From the NCBI GenBank assembly GCA_028290595.1, contig JAQGJO010000099.1, forward strand, positions 1-17,849: a DNA stretch of 17,849 bases, read 5' to 3'. The notes under the pieces were generated by a model. It was not told the origin of the DNA. It searched no databases and saw only the letters and a list, made by a program, of their open reading frames with translations. The position numbers and the translations under genes are program-made. Source of the stretch: Hyphomicrobiales bacterium. GTDB lineage: Bacteria > Pseudomonadota > Alphaproteobacteria > Rhizobiales > Beijerinckiaceae. Shown piece after piece: positions 8,593-16,594 of this stretch (within the stretch, counting starts at the first letter, position 1; the number at the start of each line of letters is the position of its first letter).

Positions 8593-8759
8593 GTTTCCCT
8601 CCCCGGAACGATGAAGCTTATGGCGACTGTAGCTTTGGCAAAAAAGAAAGCAAACGCATCACCTTCGGCGGCGTAACTGTGGGCGGACGGCAAGCAAGCC
8701 TACCTCTGGCCTTGCCTCGGGGGGTTGCGGGCGTTAACCCGGCGTCATAAGGACGCCAG

Positions 8760-9842
8760 ATGACCCAGCCCCCCAAGACCGGCCAGACCGACGGCCTGAC
8801 TTATGCCCAGGCGGGCGTCGACATCGACGCCGGCAATTCCATGGTCGACAAGATCAAGCCGCTGGTGCGCTCGACGCGCCGGCGCGGCTCGGACGCAGAA
8901 ATCGGCGGGTTCGGCGGCCTGTTCGACCTCAAGGCGGCCGGCTTCACCGATCCGATCCTGGTCGCCGCCAATGACGGCGTCGGCACCAAGGTCAAGATCG
9001 CCATCGAAAGCGGCATCCACGATACGGTCGGCATCGATCTCGTCGCCATGTGCGTCAACGATCTCATCGTCCAAGGCGCCGAACCGCTGTTCTTCCTCGA
9101 CTATTACGCCACCGGCAAGCTCGACCCCGAAGCCGGCGCCGCCGTGGTGAAAGGCATTGCTGAAGGCTGCCTGCTCGCAGGCTGCGCGCTGATCGGCGGC
9201 GAGACCGCCGAAATGCCGGGGCTCTACGCCAAGGGCGATTATGACCTCGCCGGCTTTTCGGTCGGCGCGGCGGAACGCGGCAATCTGCTGCCGAAGGCAG
9301 GACTGGCGCCGGGCGACGTGCTGCTCGGCCTGCCCTCATCCGGCGTGCATTCCAACGGCTTCTCGTTGGTGCGCCGCATCGTCGAACGCGCCGGCCTGAA
9401 ATGGAGCGACGACGCACCGTTCCAGCCCGGCACGAAGCTGGCGCCGGCGCTGCTGACGCCGACGCGCATCTACGTGAAATCCCTGCTCGCCGCGCTGAAG
9501 GCGACGCAAGGCATCAAGGCGCTGGCGCATATCACCGGCGGCGGCTTCCCCGACAATATCCCCCGCGTCCTGCCGGACGGGCTCGGCGTGCGGCTCGATC
9601 TCAACGCCATTCCGGTGCTGCCGGTGTTCAAATGGCTGGCAGCGGCAGGCGGCGTCGCTGAAGCGGAAATGTTGCGCACGTTCAATTGCGGTGTCGGCAT
9701 GATCTGCTTTGCCGGACGCGAAGAGGTTGCCGAGGTTGAAGCGGCGCTACGCGAAGCGGGCGAAGCCAGCGTGCGCATCGGCGAGGTCGTCGCGCATACG
9801 GGCGGCGAGCGCGTGACCACAACCGGGCGGCTGGCGCTATGA
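8760..9842 (+). CDS. purM: Phosphoribosylformylglycinamidine cyclo-ligase (AIR synthetase)
   Basis: PurM closes the imidazole ring: FGAM + ATP gives AIR + ADP + Pi, step five of de novo purine synthesis, in the cytoplasm. The 360-residue protein starts with the usual [22 protein letters not shown]. It has the ATP/phosphate-binding [10 protein letters not shown] (72-81) and [11 protein letters not shown] (146-156). AAGGA seven bases before the ATG is a good ribosome binding site. The stop overlaps the purN start (ATGA), as in the classic purMN operon. The 167 bp upstream are shared with the divergent receptor gene, and I saw no convincing operator there. Confidence 0.97.
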   Translation: MTQPPKTGQTDGLTYAQAGVDIDAGNSMVDKIKPLVRSTRRRGSDAEIGGFGGLFDLKAAGFTDPILVAANDGVGTKVKIAIESGIHDTVGIDLVAMCVNDLIVQGAEPLFFLDYYATGKLDPEAGAAVVKGIAEGCLLAGCALIGGETAEMPGLYAKGDYDLAGFSVGAAERGNLLPKAGLAPGDVLLGLPSSGVHSNGFSLVRRIVERAGLKWSDDAPFQPGTKLAPALLTPTRIYVKSLLAALKATQGIKALAHITGGGFPDNIPRVLPDGLGVRLDLNAIPVLPVFKWLAAAGGVAEAEMLRTFNCGVGMICFAGREEVAEVEAALREAGEASVRIGEVVAHTGGERVTTTGRLAL

Positions 9843-10450
9843 CCCTGCGCCGGCGCACGGCGATCTTCATTTCGGGCCGCGGTTCCAACATGGACGCGCT
9901 GATCGACGCCGCGCGCGCGCCGGAGTTTCCCGCCGAAATCGCGCTCGTCGCATCGAACCGTCCCGATGCCGCGGGCCTCGCCGCAGCGAAAGCGCGCGGC
10001 ATTGCAACAGCAGCAGTCGATCACAAGATCTATGCGGGGCGCGACGCCTTCGAGGCCTCGCTGCAGCAAATCCTCGACATTCACCACATCGATTTCATCT
10101 GCCTCGCCGGTTTCATGCGGCTGCTGACGCCGACGTTCACGCAGCGCTGGGTGGGCCGGATGATCAATATCCACCCGGCCCTTCTGCCCTCCTACAAAGG
10201 GTTGCACACGCATGAACGGGCGCTCGCCGACGGCGTGAAAATCCACGGCTGCACGGTGCATTACGTCGTGCCGGAAATGGATTCGGGACCGATCATCGCC
10301 CAGGCAGCAGTGCCGGTGCTCGACGACGACACGCCCGCGACACTCGGCGCGCGCGTGCTGGAGCAGGAACACATCATATATCCCCGCGCCCTGGCGCTGG
10401 CCGCCAGTGGGCGGGCACGGATCGAGGGTAATCGTGTGATTGGGGCTTAG
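9839..10450 (+). CDS. purN: Phosphoribosylglycinamide formyltransferase (GAR transformylase)
   Basis: PurN transfers a formyl group from 10-formyl-tetrahydrofolate to GAR, step three of purine synthesis. The product has 203 residues. It shows the phosphate-binding GRGSN (13-17), the catalytic Asn110 and His112 in [14 protein letters not shown], and Asp148 in [10 protein letters not shown], the Asn-His-Asp triad of the family. It overlaps purM by four bases, so the two are translationally coupled. The gene ends just before the heptamer array, which separates it from a convergent regulator gene. Confidence 0.97.
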   Translation: MTLRRRTAIFISGRGSNMDALIDAARAPEFPAEIALVASNRPDAAGLAAAKARGIATAAVDHKIYAGRDAFEASLQQILDIHHIDFICLAGFMRLLTPTFTQRWVGRMINIHPALLPSYKGLHTHERALADGVKIHGCTVHYVVPEMDSGPIIAQAAVPVLDDDTPATLGARVLEQEHIIYPRALALAASGRARIEGNRVIGA

Positions 10451-10453
10451 GGG

Positions 10454-10543
<90 letters not shown>

Positions 10544-10549
10544 ATCCCT

Positions 10550-11242
10550 TCACATCTGCTTCCCGTGGCCGCTCAATTCCTTCCAGCGTTTCAGAAGCTC
10601 GGCGCGACGCGCCGGATATTTCTGGCCGACATCGAAGGCGCTGATGCGATCCGTACGGAACGAGCGGAAATCCTCTCGCCATTCGCACCAGGCCAGTACG
10701 ACCCGGACGGAATCGAAATAGGCGAGCGCGAAAGGCCAGATCGTGCGGCGGGTGCGCGCGCCCACAGCATCGGCATAATCGATGGTCAGGCGCTGGCTTT
10801 TGCGGATCGCTTCGCGCACCGGCGCGACATCGATGTTCTCGACGACGATGCGCGACTCCATCGCCGGCACGAACAGCGAGGACTCCATCAGCACCGGCTT
10901 GAGCGCGTCCGGCAGAATGGTCGCGATCTTGGCTTCGACGTCGTCTGCCGCGCGCGCCAGCGAGCGGTCGGCGCGAGCGCGCAACCAGCGCAGCCCGACC
11001 AGGATGGCTTCGACCTCGTCGGCCGTGAACATCACCGGCGGCAGGTCGTAGCCCGGCTCAAGCACATAGCCCATGCCCGCCTCGCCACGGATCGGCACGC
11101 GGTTCGACAGCAGCGCCGCGATGTCGCGATAGACGGTGCGCAGCGAGACCTCCAGTTCGACAGCCATGGCTTCGGCTGTGACGGGCCGGCGGTGGCGGCG
11201 GAGAATCTGGACGATCTGGAGAAGTCTTGTTGAACGGGCCAT
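10550..11242 (-). CDS. YafY-type transcriptional regulator (HTH plus WYL domain)
   Basis: The 230-residue protein has an N-terminal DeoR/HTH_11-like winged helix (about residues 5-60: RLLQIVQILRRHRRPVTAEAMAVEL...SLRTVYRDIAALL...GYVLEPGY) and a C-terminal WYL domain (about 130-220) ending in the conserved stretch around FRSFRTDRI. WYL domains sense ligands, in several cases nucleotides or nucleic acids. I chose the ATG at 11242 (MARSTRLLQ, matching the family N-terminus) over ATG 11257; neither has a clear ribosome binding site. A perfect inverted repeat sits 23 bp upstream (11265-11281), a probable autoregulatory operator. The nearest candidate target is the divergent transferase gene. The inducing signal is unknown. 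Confidence 0.87.
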   Translation of the reverse strand: MARSTRLLQIVQILRRHRRPVTAEAMAVELEVSLRTVYRDIAALLSNRVPIRGEAGMGYVLEPGYDLPPVMFTADEVEAILVGLRWLRARADRSLARAADDVEAKIATILPDALKPVLMESSLFVPAMESRIVVENIDVAPVREAIRKSQRLTIDYADAVGARTRRTIWPFALAYFDSVRVVLAWCEWREDFRSFRTDRISAFDVGQKYPARRAELLKRWKELSGHGKQM

Positions 11243-11264
11243 GGAGCCATCATGCATCCGGGTG

Positions 11265-11281
11265 CTGACAGAAACTGTCAG
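11265..11281. promoter_or_regulatory. Candidate operator of the WYL regulator (CTGACAG-AAA-CTGTCAG)
   Basis: A perfect 7-bp inverted repeat with a 3-bp spacer, between the divergent WYL regulator and transferase genes and immediately upstream of the regulator start. Position and symmetry suit a homodimeric winged-helix repressor that controls its own gene and possibly its neighbour. Binding is inferred. Confidence 0.6.
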
Positions 11282-11307
11282 GAGAATGGCAGTAGATGAT
11301 TTTCGTT

Positions 11308-11406
11308 CATAGCGTTTTCCGATCCACTTGGATCGGAAAGACGCGTCTGGCTTCTAAAGGCATTTTCTTCACGCGAACCGGCATCCACTTCGCTCGAAAA
11401 TGCCTT
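11308..11406. repeat. Double-hairpin intergenic repeat, copy B (inverted relative to copy A)
   Basis: The reverse complement of copy A aligns along nearly its whole length: the CCGATCC/GGATCGG hairpin (from 11318), then GACGCGTCT, then arms AAGGCATTTTC (11357-11367) and GAAAATGCCTT (11396-11406). Relative to copy A both arms of the long hairpin are one base shorter (GGC/GCC instead of GCGC/GCGC), so perfect pairing is kept. It ends 24 bp before the transferase ATG, between that gene and the WYL operator. Confidence 0.88.
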
Positions 11407-11430
11407 CCAATGCAAATTATCGAGGCAAAC

Positions 11431-12132
11431 ATGATCAAGCTGCACGTTTTCGGCCCCGGTTTTGGGCTTCCCGACCCGAGCCCCTTCGCCATGAAGGGTC
11501 ACATGCTGCTGAAAATCGCCGGGCTCGCCTATGAGCCGGTGCGCGGCGACCCGCGCAAGGCGCCAAAGGGCAAATTTCCCGTGCTTGAGGACGACGGCGA
11601 GATCGTGCCGGATTCAACCTTCATCCGCCTGCATATCGAGCGCAAATATGGTTTCGATTACGACGCCGGCCTGACCCGCGAACAGAGCTGCGTGGCCTGG
11701 TCGGTCGAGAAAATGCTGGAAGATCATCTTTACTGGTCCGTCGTGCGCGACCGCTGGCTGGTGCAGGACAATTTCGATCGCGGCCCGGCGCATTTCTTCG
11801 ATGCGGCGCCTGCCCTGCTGCGCCCGCTGATCCGCCGCAAGGTGCAGAACATCGTCCGTCGCAACATGCATGGACAAGGCATGGGCCGCCATTCGCTCGA
11901 AGAAATGGCGGTGCTGACGCAGCATAGCGTCGCAGCGCTTGCCGGCATCCTCGGCGACAAGCCTTACCTGATGGGCGACCAGCCCTGCGGCGCCGATGCA
12001 ACAGCTTTTGGCTTCGTCAACGCCGCACAGTGCAAGCTGTTCAATTCGGCAGCGCGCGGGGCCGTCGAACAACACCCCAATCTCATCGCCTATAATGCGC
12101 GCATGCTGCAGCATTATTTTCCGGACGCTTAA
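11431..12132 (+). CDS. Metaxin/FAX-like glutathione S-transferase family protein
   Basis: The 233-residue product has an N-terminal thioredoxin-like GST domain (LHVFGPGFGLPDPSPFAMKGHMLLKIAGLAYEPV, then GKFPVLEDDGEIVPDSTFIRLHIERKY) and an all-helical C-terminal domain ending with LGDKPYLMGDQPCGADATAFGFV. The DPSPFAMK stretch and the absence of the usual catalytic Cys/Ser/Tyr pattern place it with the metaxin / failed-axon-connection-like GSTs found in many Alphaproteobacteria, whose biochemical role is poorly known. The start is ATG 11431, with GAGG (11422-11425) six bases upstream; an open frame back to 11296 runs through repeat copy B and is not credible coding sequence. Its stop codon overlaps that of the convergent receptor gene within the palindrome TTAA. 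Confidence 0.85.
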   Translation: MIKLHVFGPGFGLPDPSPFAMKGHMLLKIAGLAYEPVRGDPRKAPKGKFPVLEDDGEIVPDSTFIRLHIERKYGFDYDAGLTREQSCVAWSVEKMLEDHLYWSVVRDRWLVQDNFDRGPAHFFDAAPALLRPLIRRKVQNIVRRNMHGQGMGRHSLEEMAVLTQHSVAALAGILGDKPYLMGDQPCGADATAFGFVNAAQCKLFNSAARGAVEQHPNLIAYNARMLQHYFPDA

Positions 12133-13151
12133 TGAACGCCGGTAATCGTCTTTGCTTCGGCGATGACATCTGGTCCGAAAGAATATAGCTGGGCAATGTA
12201 GGCCGTCGCTTCATCGCCGGTCATTGGTCCGATCATTGTCAGATTGGCGCTGGTTGCGGCGGCCGTGAACTCCGGATCTTTGAGTGTCGTAGAAAAGGCG
12301 TTGCGCAAGAGCGCCAGCCGATCCTTGGGGATATCCTTAGAAGCCATATACGGCCTGCCGATGATATTGGGCGACAGCAAAAGCTTGATAAGACTCCTGT
12401 CCTGCTGCGTCTTGGCAAGATCCATGATGTAGGGAAGATCGGCCGGCATGCCGGGCATGATCGGCAACGTGGAGCGATAGATCATATTGATCTTGTTGTT
12501 TTGAATCCAATCCGGTGGAACGCTTGTGTAGGACGCGCAATCGCCATCCAACTCGCCACGCGCCACCGCAAGAGCTTTGTCGGCGCTCCCCGGATATCCC
12601 AGAATCGTTTTCAGCTTAACGCCGAGAATGATCCGCATGATGCCCTGGTCGATATAGCCCGCAGACCCAACGCCGGTTTCGCCGAAGGAAAGATTGGGCT
12701 GCTGCTGCAACTGCGCGAAGGTTTTCACCCCCGTTTCCGCCCGCAGGTAGCACATGCGAATTTCCTGGCCGATGCTGCCGATCCAGGAATAATCTGTCAG
12801 CTTGATGCGAAAATTGGCGGGGTCGACCTGAGATTGAATCACCAGGCCTGCATTGAAGGCGACCATGACAGTCCCGTCCTTCGGCGCGGTTTCAAGATAT
12901 TGCACCGACTTCAGGCTTGAAGCGCCAGGCATGTTCTCGACGACGATATTGGGGCTGCCCGGAATATGGGCGCCTATGAAGCGCGCCAACAGGCGCGCGT
13001 TCGCATCGTAGCCACCGCCGGGGCTAAAGCCTACGATCAAACGAATGGTCTTGTTTTTATAGAAGGTGGAATCGCTCTGCGCATGCGCCGCAGCCGCATA
13101 TGTCGCCAGAAGAATGCCCATAACGAGTTTGGCGGCCGTTCTCTGAAGCAT
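12129..13151 (-). CDS. Bug/TctC-like periplasmic solute receptor (divergent subtype)
   Basis: A 340-residue receptor with a signal peptide ending AHA|QS (residue 24). The mature part begins YKNKTIRLIVGFSPGGGYDANARLLARFI and continues with VVENMPGASS and PKDGTVMVAF, recognisable Bug motifs, but the rest is diverged from the other two receptors in the window. Cysteines in RMCYLRAE and DGDCASY could form a disulfide. ATG 13151 is preferred over 13178 because AGGAAGGG (13160-13167) precedes it. It follows the GFA-type gene by 69 bp on the same strand and may belong to the oxidoreductase operon. A small GC stem (13194-13209) lies in that gap. No TctAB partner is seen. Confidence 0.87.
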   Translation of the reverse strand: MLQRTAAKLVMGILLATYAAAAHAQSDSTFYKNKTIRLIVGFSPGGGYDANARLLARFIGAHIPGSPNIVVENMPGASSLKSVQYLETAPKDGTVMVAFNAGLVIQSQVDPANFRIKLTDYSWIGSIGQEIRMCYLRAETGVKTFAQLQQQPNLSFGETGVGSAGYIDQGIMRIILGVKLKTILGYPGSADKALAVARGELDGDCASYTSVPPDWIQNNKINMIYRSTLPIMPGMPADLPYIMDLAKTQQDRSLIKLLLSPNIIGRPYMASKDIPKDRLALLRNAFSTTLKDPEFTAAATSANLTMIGPMTGDEATAYIAQLYSFGPDVIAEAKTITGVH

Positions 13152-13220
13152 CGTTTCCACCCTTCCTTTGCACGTCATCTTTTCATCGTATCAGGGCGAA
13201 GTTGCGCCCACGGCGAGTGG

Positions 13221-13772
13221 TCAGCGCGACTTGTCGGCCGTCTTGCCCAAGGTGATTTCCGGCCGGCGGAAACCCATCGCGACCCAGGCGGCGACGAGCC
13301 TCAACATTCCCTTGCCGGAGTGGGTCTCATAATTCGGCAGGTCGTCAGCAAGCACGACTCCCTCCTGGCGGTCTCGCGTCATGATCCGCATTTCAATGGG
13401 CGGTGCGCCTGCGGGAAAACGGTTGCGGTACAACGTCAGCCAATGTCCCTTGGTGAAATCGGCAAACATCGCTGAGTTGCAGCAAGTGGCAAGGACACGC
13501 CGTGTCGGAGATTCAGGCTTGAGCCGATGCTCTTCCAAATATTCCTGCCCCGCTACGCATCGAATGCGATCCTTTCGGTACAGGAGGTAGTCCGCTCCAC
13601 CGGTCGCATTGAGGACGGGCGGCGCGGAAGGCAGGTGCTCGAAGCCACGTCCCGCCTCCCGGCAGCTCGTGCAATAGCACGCGGCCGCCATGATCGGCCG
13701 GCCGGTTGTTTCCAGTTTCACCTTGCCGCATCGGCATGTCTCGGAGAGGTTTTCTTGCTGGGTCTCGTTCAT
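13221..13772 (-). CDS. GFA-type zinc-binding protein (glutathione-dependent formaldehyde-activating-like)
   Basis: The 183-residue product has cysteine clusters typical of the GFA/Mss4-like fold: CRC (13, 15), CYCTSC (32, 34, 37) and CC (97, 98), probably coordinating zinc. The second half (KGHWLTLYRNRF onward) is less conserved. Family members are annotated as formaldehyde-glutathione condensing enzymes, but that activity is disputed and most are uncharacterised. Start ATG 13772 lies only 2 bp after the stop of the molybdopterin oxidoreductase gene, so the two are almost surely co-translated. A longer open frame back to 14357 is an out-of-frame artefact within the upstream gene. Confidence 0.82.
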   Translation of the reverse strand: MNETQQENLSETCRCGKVKLETTGRPIMAAACYCTSCREAGRGFEHLPSAPPVLNATGGADYLLYRKDRIRCVAGQEYLEEHRLKPESPTRRVLATCCNSAMFADFTKGHWLTLYRNRFPAGAPPIEMRIMTRDRQEGVVLADDLPNYETHSGKGMLRLVAAWVAMGFRRPEITLGKTADKSR

Positions 13773-13774
13773 TG

Positions 13775-15862
13775 TCACAGCGCCCGCTTCAGCCACACCC
13801 TGTTGTCGTGAAACGCCGCGCCGCCGTATGGCGCCGGCGCATCGGCGCCGGTCAGCGTGTTGATGCCTTTGCCGTCCTCGAAGGCATGGTTCGGCCAGAT
13901 GCCTTCTGAGATCAGCACGCCGCGCTGGACGCCGATAAAATATTTCGCATGCAGGCGCACTTCGCCGCGCGCGTTGCCGAGGACCACCTTGTCGCCATCG
14001 GCGATGTTCAGGCGCGCTGCATCCTGCGGATGCACCATGACGGTCGGCCTGACCTCGCGCATCAATGACGACGGCGTTTCGTTGAAGGTCGAGTTGAGGA
14101 AAGATCGCGACGGGCTTGTCGCCAGTTTGAACGGATGGTCTTCGTCGGGGTTCTCGTTGACGGCCCAATGATCGGGCAGATTGGGCATGTCGCGCCACGG
14201 GCCTGAAAGCTCGCCGCCGAAGGGAACGTGCTGCCAGTCGACCTTGAAATGATATTTGCGGTCGGGCCAATGGAAACCCTTGATGAAATGCGCGGTATCG
14301 AAATCCGGCTGCACCTCGAGCCAGTTGATCTTTTCCAGGTCTTCGATCGAGCCCCATCCGGATGTGCGCAGGCCGGCATCGATATGCTGACGCGGCGTCA
14401 TGTGGAAGCCCGGATGTTCAGCGCCGACACGCGCAGCGATGGCGCAGATCACGTCATGGTTGTTGCGGCATTCGCCTGGAGGCTCGACGAGCTTCTTCGC
14501 CAGTTCGATATATTGATGACCGCCGCCGCTGTAGATGTCGTCGTGTTCGAGGAACATGGTCGCCGGCAGAACAATATCCGCCATCGCCGCCGTCTCGGTC
14601 ATGAATTGCTCATGCACCACCAGGAACAGATCCTCACGCGCAAAGCCCTGCTTCACGCGCGTCTGATCGGGCGCCACCGAAACCGGATTGGTGTTCTGGA
14701 TCAGCATCGCCTTCACCGGCGGGCCGCCCTGCAGCGCATCCGCATCACCGCACAGCACGGCGCCGACTCTCGATTGATCAAGCCAGCGCGTCGAGGGGTC
14801 CATCACATCCGCGCCGGTGACCAGCGGCATGTTCCATTTAAAAATGCCTGCGTTGTTGTGAAACGCGCCGCCGCCTTCATATTGCCAGCAGCCTGTGACG
14901 GCAGCGATGCTCGCCGCGGCATGCATGTTGACTGAGCCGTTGCGCTGGCGCGAGAAACCGTAGCCGAGACGGAAGTATGTGCGCTTGGTTGTGCCGACAA
15001 GTCTGGCGAAGGCTTCGATCTCTTCGACACTGAGGCCGGTGATCTCCGACGCCCATTGCGGACCGCGGGTTTGCAGATGAGCTTCGAGCTCGCCCGGGAC
15101 GTCGGTGTATTTTTCCAGATAGGCGCGATCCGCGAGACCATCGCGGAACAGCACGTGCATGACCGCGCAGGCAAGCGCGCCATCGCTGCCGGGCCGCAGG
15201 CACAGCGCCATGTCGGCTTGTTTCATCGTGTCATTGTTATAGATGTCGATGGCGACGATCTTGGCGCCGTGCTCCTTGCGGGCGCGCAGGGCGTGGGTCA
15301 TCACATTGACCTGTGTCGCCACGGCATTGGTGCCCCAGATGACGACGCAATCGGACTGCGCCATCTCGCGCGGATCGGGGCCGGCCATATAGCCCGTGCC
15401 GGCGACAAAGCCAGGCCAGGCGAGATTGATGCAGATCGTGCCGTTGTGGCGCGAATATTTCTTGGCATGGGCGAGGCGGTTGATGCCGTCCTTCATCACC
15501 TTGCCCATGGTGCCGGCATAATAGTTGAGCCAGATGCTCTGCGCGCCATGCTCGCGTTCGGCGGCATTGAAGCGCGCGCCGATTTCATCAAGCGCCTCGT
15601 CCCAGGAGATGCGGGCAAACTGGCCGGAGCCTTTCGCGCCGGTGCGCTTCAGCGGATGCAGCAGACGATCGGGATGATGAATGCGCTCGGCATAGCGCGC
15701 CACCTTGGCGCAGATGACGCCGTCCGTATAGGACTGGTCCTTGGCGCCGTGGATGCGGCCAATGCGGTTGCCGTCGATGACTTCTACATCGAGCGCACAG
15801 GCAGATGGACAGTCGTGCGGGCACACCGACGGGCGGCGTTCGATTTTGGCGGGCGCATTCAT
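13775..15862 (-). CDS. Molybdopterin oxidoreductase (DMSO reductase superfamily, BisC-like)
   Basis: A 695-residue molybdenum bis-MGD enzyme. The N-terminal [4Fe-4S] site is complete: C14, C18, C22 and C51 (C-x3-C-x3-C-x28-C), followed by HHPDRLLHPLKRTGAKGSGQFARISWDEAL, a family hallmark. C144 (GTICINLAW) lies where the metal-ligand region is expected, but the ligand cannot be assigned with confidence. The C-terminal pterin-binding domain (MVHPQDAARLNIADGDKVVLGNARGEV) is intact. No Tat signal is visible, so it is probably cytoplasmic. The substrate is unknown. It is followed at 2 bp by the GFA-type gene and then by a Bug receptor, suggesting uptake and oxidation of one compound. A perfect 6-bp inverted repeat, GTGGCC-N5-GGCCAC (15882-15898), lies just upstream and could be an operator. 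Confidence 0.92.
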   Translation of the reverse strand: MNAPAKIERRPSVCPHDCPSACALDVEVIDGNRIGRIHGAKDQSYTDGVICAKVARYAERIHHPDRLLHPLKRTGAKGSGQFARISWDEALDEIGARFNAAEREHGAQSIWLNYYAGTMGKVMKDGINRLAHAKKYSRHNGTICINLAWPGFVAGTGYMAGPDPREMAQSDCVVIWGTNAVATQVNVMTHALRARKEHGAKIVAIDIYNNDTMKQADMALCLRPGSDGALACAVMHVLFRDGLADRAYLEKYTDVPGELEAHLQTRGPQWASEITGLSVEEIEAFARLVGTTKRTYFRLGYGFSRQRNGSVNMHAAASIAAVTGCWQYEGGGAFHNNAGIFKWNMPLVTGADVMDPSTRWLDQSRVGAVLCGDADALQGGPPVKAMLIQNTNPVSVAPDQTRVKQGFAREDLFLVVHEQFMTETAAMADIVLPATMFLEHDDIYSGGGHQYIELAKKLVEPPGECRNNHDVICAIAARVGAEHPGFHMTPRQHIDAGLRTSGWGSIEDLEKINWLEVQPDFDTAHFIKGFHWPDRKYHFKVDWQHVPFGGELSGPWRDMPNLPDHWAVNENPDEDHPFKLATSPSRSFLNSTFNETPSSLMREVRPTVMVHPQDAARLNIADGDKVVLGNARGEVRLHAKYFIGVQRGVLISEGIWPNHAFEDGKGINTLTGADAPAPYGGAAFHDNRVWLKRAL

Positions 15863-15907
15863 GCCGCCACATTAGCGATAAGTGGCCGGTGAGGCCACGC
15901 AGCACAT

Positions 15908-15936
15908 AAAAAAAGCGCGCGATTCGCATCGCGCGC
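15908..15936 (-). terminator. Rho-independent terminator of ndk
   Basis: On the minus strand, GCGCGCGAT, a 4-base loop, ATCGCGCGC and then seven T. The 9-bp stem is perfect. It lies 25 bp after the ndk stop and isolates ndk from the oxidoreductase genes downstream on the same strand. Confidence 0.93.
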
Positions 15937-15961
15937 CTCAGGACTATTCAGCCCTATGAAT

Positions 15962-16384
15962 TCAGCCGACGATTTCGTTGCCGGCGAAGAACTGGGCGAT
16001 TTCCTGCGCTGCGGTTTCGGCAGCGTCCGAGCCATGGGCCGAGTTTTCGCCAACCGAGAGCGCGAATTCCTTGCGGATCGTGCCCGGGGCGGCGTTCGCC
16101 GGGTTGGTGGCGCCCATGACATCGCGATATTTGGCGATGGCGTTCTCGCCTTCCAGCACCTGGACGACGACCGGCGCGGAGGTCATGAATTCGACCAGTT
16201 CGCCGAAGAACGGACGTTCCTTGTGGACGCCGTAGAAGGTCTCGGCCTGGCCGCGGGTCATCTGGATGCGCTTTTGCGCGACGATGCGCAGCCCGGCCTT
16301 CTCAATGAGGGCATTGATCGCTCCCGTCAGGTTGCGGCGCGTCGCGTCGGGCTTGAGGATCGAGAACGTTCTTTCGAGGGCCAT
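15962..16384 (-). CDS. ndk: Nucleoside diphosphate kinase
   Basis: Ndk equilibrates nucleoside triphosphates with diphosphates through a phosphohistidine, in the cytoplasm. The 140-residue product is exactly family length. K11 (ILKPDA), the active-site His117 in ENSAHGSD, and the R-x-x-x-G and N-x-x-x-A elements are all present. ATG 16384 is the true start; the open frame extends to 16477 but that part is not family-like. AAGGA is found 11 bases upstream. A terminator follows at 15936-15908, and a good sigma-70 promoter lies at 16459-16431. The gene is divergent from oxyR. Confidence 0.97.
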   Translation of the reverse strand: MALERTFSILKPDATRRNLTGAINALIEKAGLRIVAQKRIQMTRGQAETFYGVHKERPFFGELVEFMTSAPVVVQVLEGENAIAKYRDVMGATNPANAAPGTIRKEFALSVGENSAHGSDAAETAAQEIAQFFAGNEIVG

Positions 16385-16430
16385 GAAAACCGGTTTCCTT
16401 GGATTGGCGCAAATTGATCTTGGAGCCGGG

Positions 16431-16459
16431 CTTATAGCCGCACCTTCGATAGCGTTCAA
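16431..16459 (-). promoter_or_regulatory. Sigma-70-type promoter for ndk
   Basis: On the minus strand, TTGAAC (16459-16454), a 17-bp spacer and TATAAG (16436-16431). The predicted start of transcription near 16424 gives a 5' leader of about 40 bases before the ndk ATG. Confidence 0.6.
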
Positions 16460-16488
16460 GGATGCGCCGGCAATCACGTCTCACAAAG

Positions 16489-16525
16489 ATAGCCGCGAAA
16501 TATCGCCGTTATTTGCGTCAGCTAT
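16489..16525. promoter_or_regulatory. Candidate OxyR binding site between ndk and oxyR
   Basis: With exact OxyR spacing the four tetramers are ATAG (16489), ATAT (16500), ATTT (16511) and CTAT (16522), giving 13 of 16 matches to ATAG-N7-CTAT-N7-ATAG-N7-CTAT. The site ends 29 bp upstream of the ndk -35 element and lies about 70 bp upstream of the predicted oxyR -35. OxyR identity is seen in the protein; binding here is inferred. Confidence 0.5.
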
Positions 16526-16594
16526 GGAGCGGACGATTGCCTTGGGCGCGGCATGAACGTTGCCTTGAATATCGGTTCCGGCGACATTTAGTCC

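Noticed and set aside
11296..11430. N-terminal extension of the transferase
   Set aside because: It translates repeat copy B, which also occurs in non-coding DNA at 6702-6804. The ATG at 11431 has a ribosome binding site and begins the GST domain.
13194..13209. GGGCG/CGCCC hairpin as terminator between the GFA-type gene and the receptor gene
   Set aside because: Only five base pairs and no T tract on the transcribed strand; too weak to call a terminator.
13773..14357. N-terminal extension of the GFA-type protein
   Set aside because: The 195 extra codons overlap the molybdopterin oxidoreductase gene out of frame and have low-complexity Arg-rich composition. The ATG at 13772, two bases after the upstream stop, starts the real protein.
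15056..15892. Open frame of 278 codons on the + strand opposite the molybdopterin oxidoreductase
   Set aside because: Antisense shadow of a well-defined gene with an intact iron-sulfur motif on the other strand; no domain or ribosome binding site supports it.
16449..16463. Another ATAG tetramer near the ndk promoter as an OxyR half-site
   Set aside because: The partner tetramer at the right distance (GGAT) matches CTAT at only two positions and no further units follow.
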